In this document: positions 62,664 to 64,000 of the stretch, piece after piece
Numbering within the stretch: position 1 is the first letter of the stretch
How the letters are laid out: every line of letters starts with the position of its first letter
NCBI RefSeq assembly: GCF_024054535.1
Contig: NZ_JAMXLV010000021.1
Location: 1-64,000 of the forward strand
Source: Thermococcus alcaliphilus
GTDB taxonomy: Archaea; Methanobacteriota_B; Thermococci; Thermococcales; Thermococcaceae
DNA: 64,000 bases
Reading direction: 5' to 3'
The notes under the pieces: generated by a model
The model's input: the letters and a program-made list of their open reading frames with translations, nothing else
Database searches by the model: none
What the model was told of the DNA's origin: nothing
Made by a program: the position numbers and the translations under genes

Positions 62664-62916
62664 CTTATCACCACATCACCTTTACCGTAGCTCAGCTTTT
62701 CTCGCAGAAAAGAAAAGCGAGATAGGCATAGACCAGCTTTAATTTTTCATATTTCACTTTTGATCTTAATAAAGTTTTGGTCAAAAATTGTAAAGATTAA
62801 CCAAAAATTCTTCGATTGATAGTGAATTATATCAAATCCGATAGCACAAAATGCCCAATTGTCCAATGTTACTGGCAATAGAAAACCAAATAAACTTTAA
62901 AAAGCAAAAAACCAGT
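62664..62916. other. AT-rich intergenic region before the secreted cluster
   Basis: The 253-base gap has a perfect 7-bp inverted repeat CTTTTCT/AGAAAAG (62696-62712) just before the cluster start, which could be an operator or leader hairpin, and AT-rich sequence around 62760-62850 that may hold the cluster promoter. No gene is seen. Confidence 0.45.
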
Positions 62917-63642
62917 TCAATCCTTTAAAAACGCCTCAACTAAATTCCTTGTTTCTTTTAGGGCATCTAATGAAATTCCCTTTGGTAGACCGCCAATCTC
63001 ACCCTTTACATCCTTTAAAACTCCTTCTCCAGCTCCCAAGAACATTCCTTCGCTCGTTATTCCTCTGAAGTTTGCGGGGGGTAAAAGTGCCACAGCAACT
63101 CTGTGACCTTCCTTCACGGTTAAATCGTTTGTGACCACAGTAACCGCCCTATCCCCTATGTTGACATTGCATACGAGAAGCTTATCTGCATTTGGATGCT
63201 TACCGGCACTCATGACTTCCCCGACCTTTATGTCTACGGCAATGACGGGATCGTTTATCTTACCAAGTGCCAGCCTCTTATCAAGGTTAAGAATTGTGTT
63301 TAGGAAAAAGCGAACCTTTGCGATGCTCTCTTCAACTTTCTCCCTCTCACTTCTATCAGCCAGCTCGAGAAACTTGGTGTACCAGTCTTCACCACCTAAG
63401 GCTTCAATTATTCCCAAGGCTTTTTCCTTTAGTTCTTTCATCTGGGGAGTATCAATTAACTCCTGCGGCTCTAGATATGAGTAGCGCAACGCCTGGAGCT
63501 CGGGAATCATTTCTTTCGCCAATTTTACTGCCCTCTTTTTGTCCCACTTTCCCTTGAATTTAGCCCCTTCAATGGTTTTCAAAAACAGCTCAACTGCCTT
63601 TTCAGCAACCAGCAACCGATAATCCTTACTCGTGTCCCACAT
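62917..63642 (-). CDS. Protein with tRNA-binding (EMAP II-like OB) domain
   Basis: A 241-residue protein. The N-terminal 120 residues are helical and charged. The C-terminal part has the tRNA_bind OB domain: [57 protein letters not shown]. Such domains, as in Arc1p/EMAP II or CsaA, supply tRNA to synthetases. The start at 63642 follows GGTGAGG and overlaps the upstream gene by 17 bases. Confidence 0.88.
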   Translation of the reverse strand: MWDTSKDYRLLVAEKAVELFLKTIEGAKFKGKWDKKRAVKLAKEMIPELQALRYSYLEPQELIDTPQMKELKEKALGIIEALGGEDWYTKFLELADRSEREKVEESIAKVRFFLNTILNLDKRLALGKINDPVIAVDIKVGEVMSAGKHPNADKLLVCNVNIGDRAVTVVTNDLTVKEGHRVAVALLPPANFRGITSEGMFLGAGEGVLKDVKGEIGGLPKGISLDALKETRNLVEAFLKD

Positions 63643-64000
63643 TTTCCTCACCCTCGATCGCTTTTAAAACATCTCTCTTAATATTTTCGTCGGAAATCGC
63701 CTCTGCAACCGTGATTGCCTTGAGCTTTTCACCTCTCTTTGCATAAGTTAAAGCAATTTTTTCAAAAACTCTGGATGCTATCCTATCGTCAGAGATGATT
63801 GCTCCTACCGTCAAAGCTTCCTCAATCCTGCCTATTTTCAAGAACTTTAATGCAATTTCCTCAAGCTTTTCGTCGTTTGGCTTTATTTTTCTTTCTGTAG
63901 CCATCCTAAATGCATCTTCAACAATACTCTTTGCAAGGCCCTTTTTGTCATGGAGGAAGAGCCAGTAAGCTATTTCCAAGAGCGCCAAGACCTTTTCTTC
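63626..64000 (-). CDS. Helical-repeat protein, partial at window end
   Basis: The frame is open from the stop at 63626 to the last base ([15 protein letters not shown]...), so the start is beyond the window. The 125 visible residues form about three helix-turn-helix repeats of roughly 33 residues ([57 protein letters not shown]), like TPR/HEAT-type scaffolds. It is probably co-transcribed with the tRNA-binding protein. Function unknown. Confidence 0.7.
   Translation of the reverse strand, partial: EEKVLALLEIAYWLFLHDKKGLAKSIVEDAFRMATERKIKPNDEKLEEIALKFLKIGRIEEALTVGAIISDDRIASRVFEKIALTYAKRGEKLKAITVAEAISDENIKRDVLKAIEGEENVGHE

Overview
The window comes from a hyperthermophilic euryarchaeon of the order Thermococcales, most likely a Thermococcus close to T. 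litoralis. Supporting signs are ribosomal proteins eS1 and uS15 next to a GAN/RecJ-like nuclease and KEOPS Pcc1, TATA-box promoters with short or absent leaders, GGAGGTG-type ribosome sites, moderate-to-low GC by eye, two Mrp-linked membrane-bound [NiFe] hydrogenase operons, a Tk-subtilisin-type protease, a maltodextrin phosphorylase, and a glyoxylate reductase that from memory is almost identical to the T. litoralis enzyme. Gene density is very high. Many neighbours overlap by an ATGA or a few bases, and several convergent pairs overlap at their 3' ends.

Layout. 1-14 kb: an Lrp-type regulator with a palindrome over its start site, a DUF92 membrane protein, a C/D box guide RNA, a THUMP/SPOUT protein, a translation/replication block (eS1, Pcc1, GAN, uS15), a solitary Cas6-like protein, glycan-lipid genes (GPT transferase, HAD-GT2 fusion, DUF2304), dCMP deaminase, a BlaI/M48 protease pair, tRNA-Lys and tRNA-Leu, and the divergent aminotransferase/glyoxylate reductase pair. 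14.2-30.8 kb: two complete, collinear 14-gene mbh operons in tandem on the minus strand, each preceded by a full match to the SurR motif GTTn3AACn5GTT. In both, the large subunit keeps all four Ni ligands, so both are hydrogenases and not the sulfane reductase Mbs/Mbx. They couple ferredoxin oxidation and H2 evolution to Na+/H+ antiport.

31-45.7 kb: a TRAM protein, undecaprenyl pyrophosphate phosphatase-like and GlmU-like envelope genes, a DUF835 membrane protein, a CBS protein with an HPF-like C-terminus, a secreted subtilisin, a CbiMNQO Ni/Co importer (fitting the Ni demand of the hydrogenases), maltodextrin phosphorylase with a partial TGM operator, UMP kinase, a CoA-disulfide reductase/NADH oxidase family protein and KptA. 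45.9-57.6 kb: an NSS amino-acid transporter with a 32-residue partner, aminotransferases, an RNA m5U methyltransferase, MFS and GDT1 transporters, KEOPS Cgi121, a ribbon-helix-helix/FtsZ operon, a DUF4443-PUA-RibL operon and the circularising RNA ligase Rnl3.

57.7-62.7 kb: a five-gene minus-strand cluster of unrecognised secreted, lipid-anchored and membrane-anchored proteins. It looks richer in GC than its flanks, and one member appears to lose its C-terminal membrane anchor through a frameshift at a run of six C/G. This is the best candidate here for an undescribed system. The window closes with a tRNA-binding-domain protein and a helical-repeat protein that runs off the end. I saw no CRISPR array, transposase gene or rRNA.
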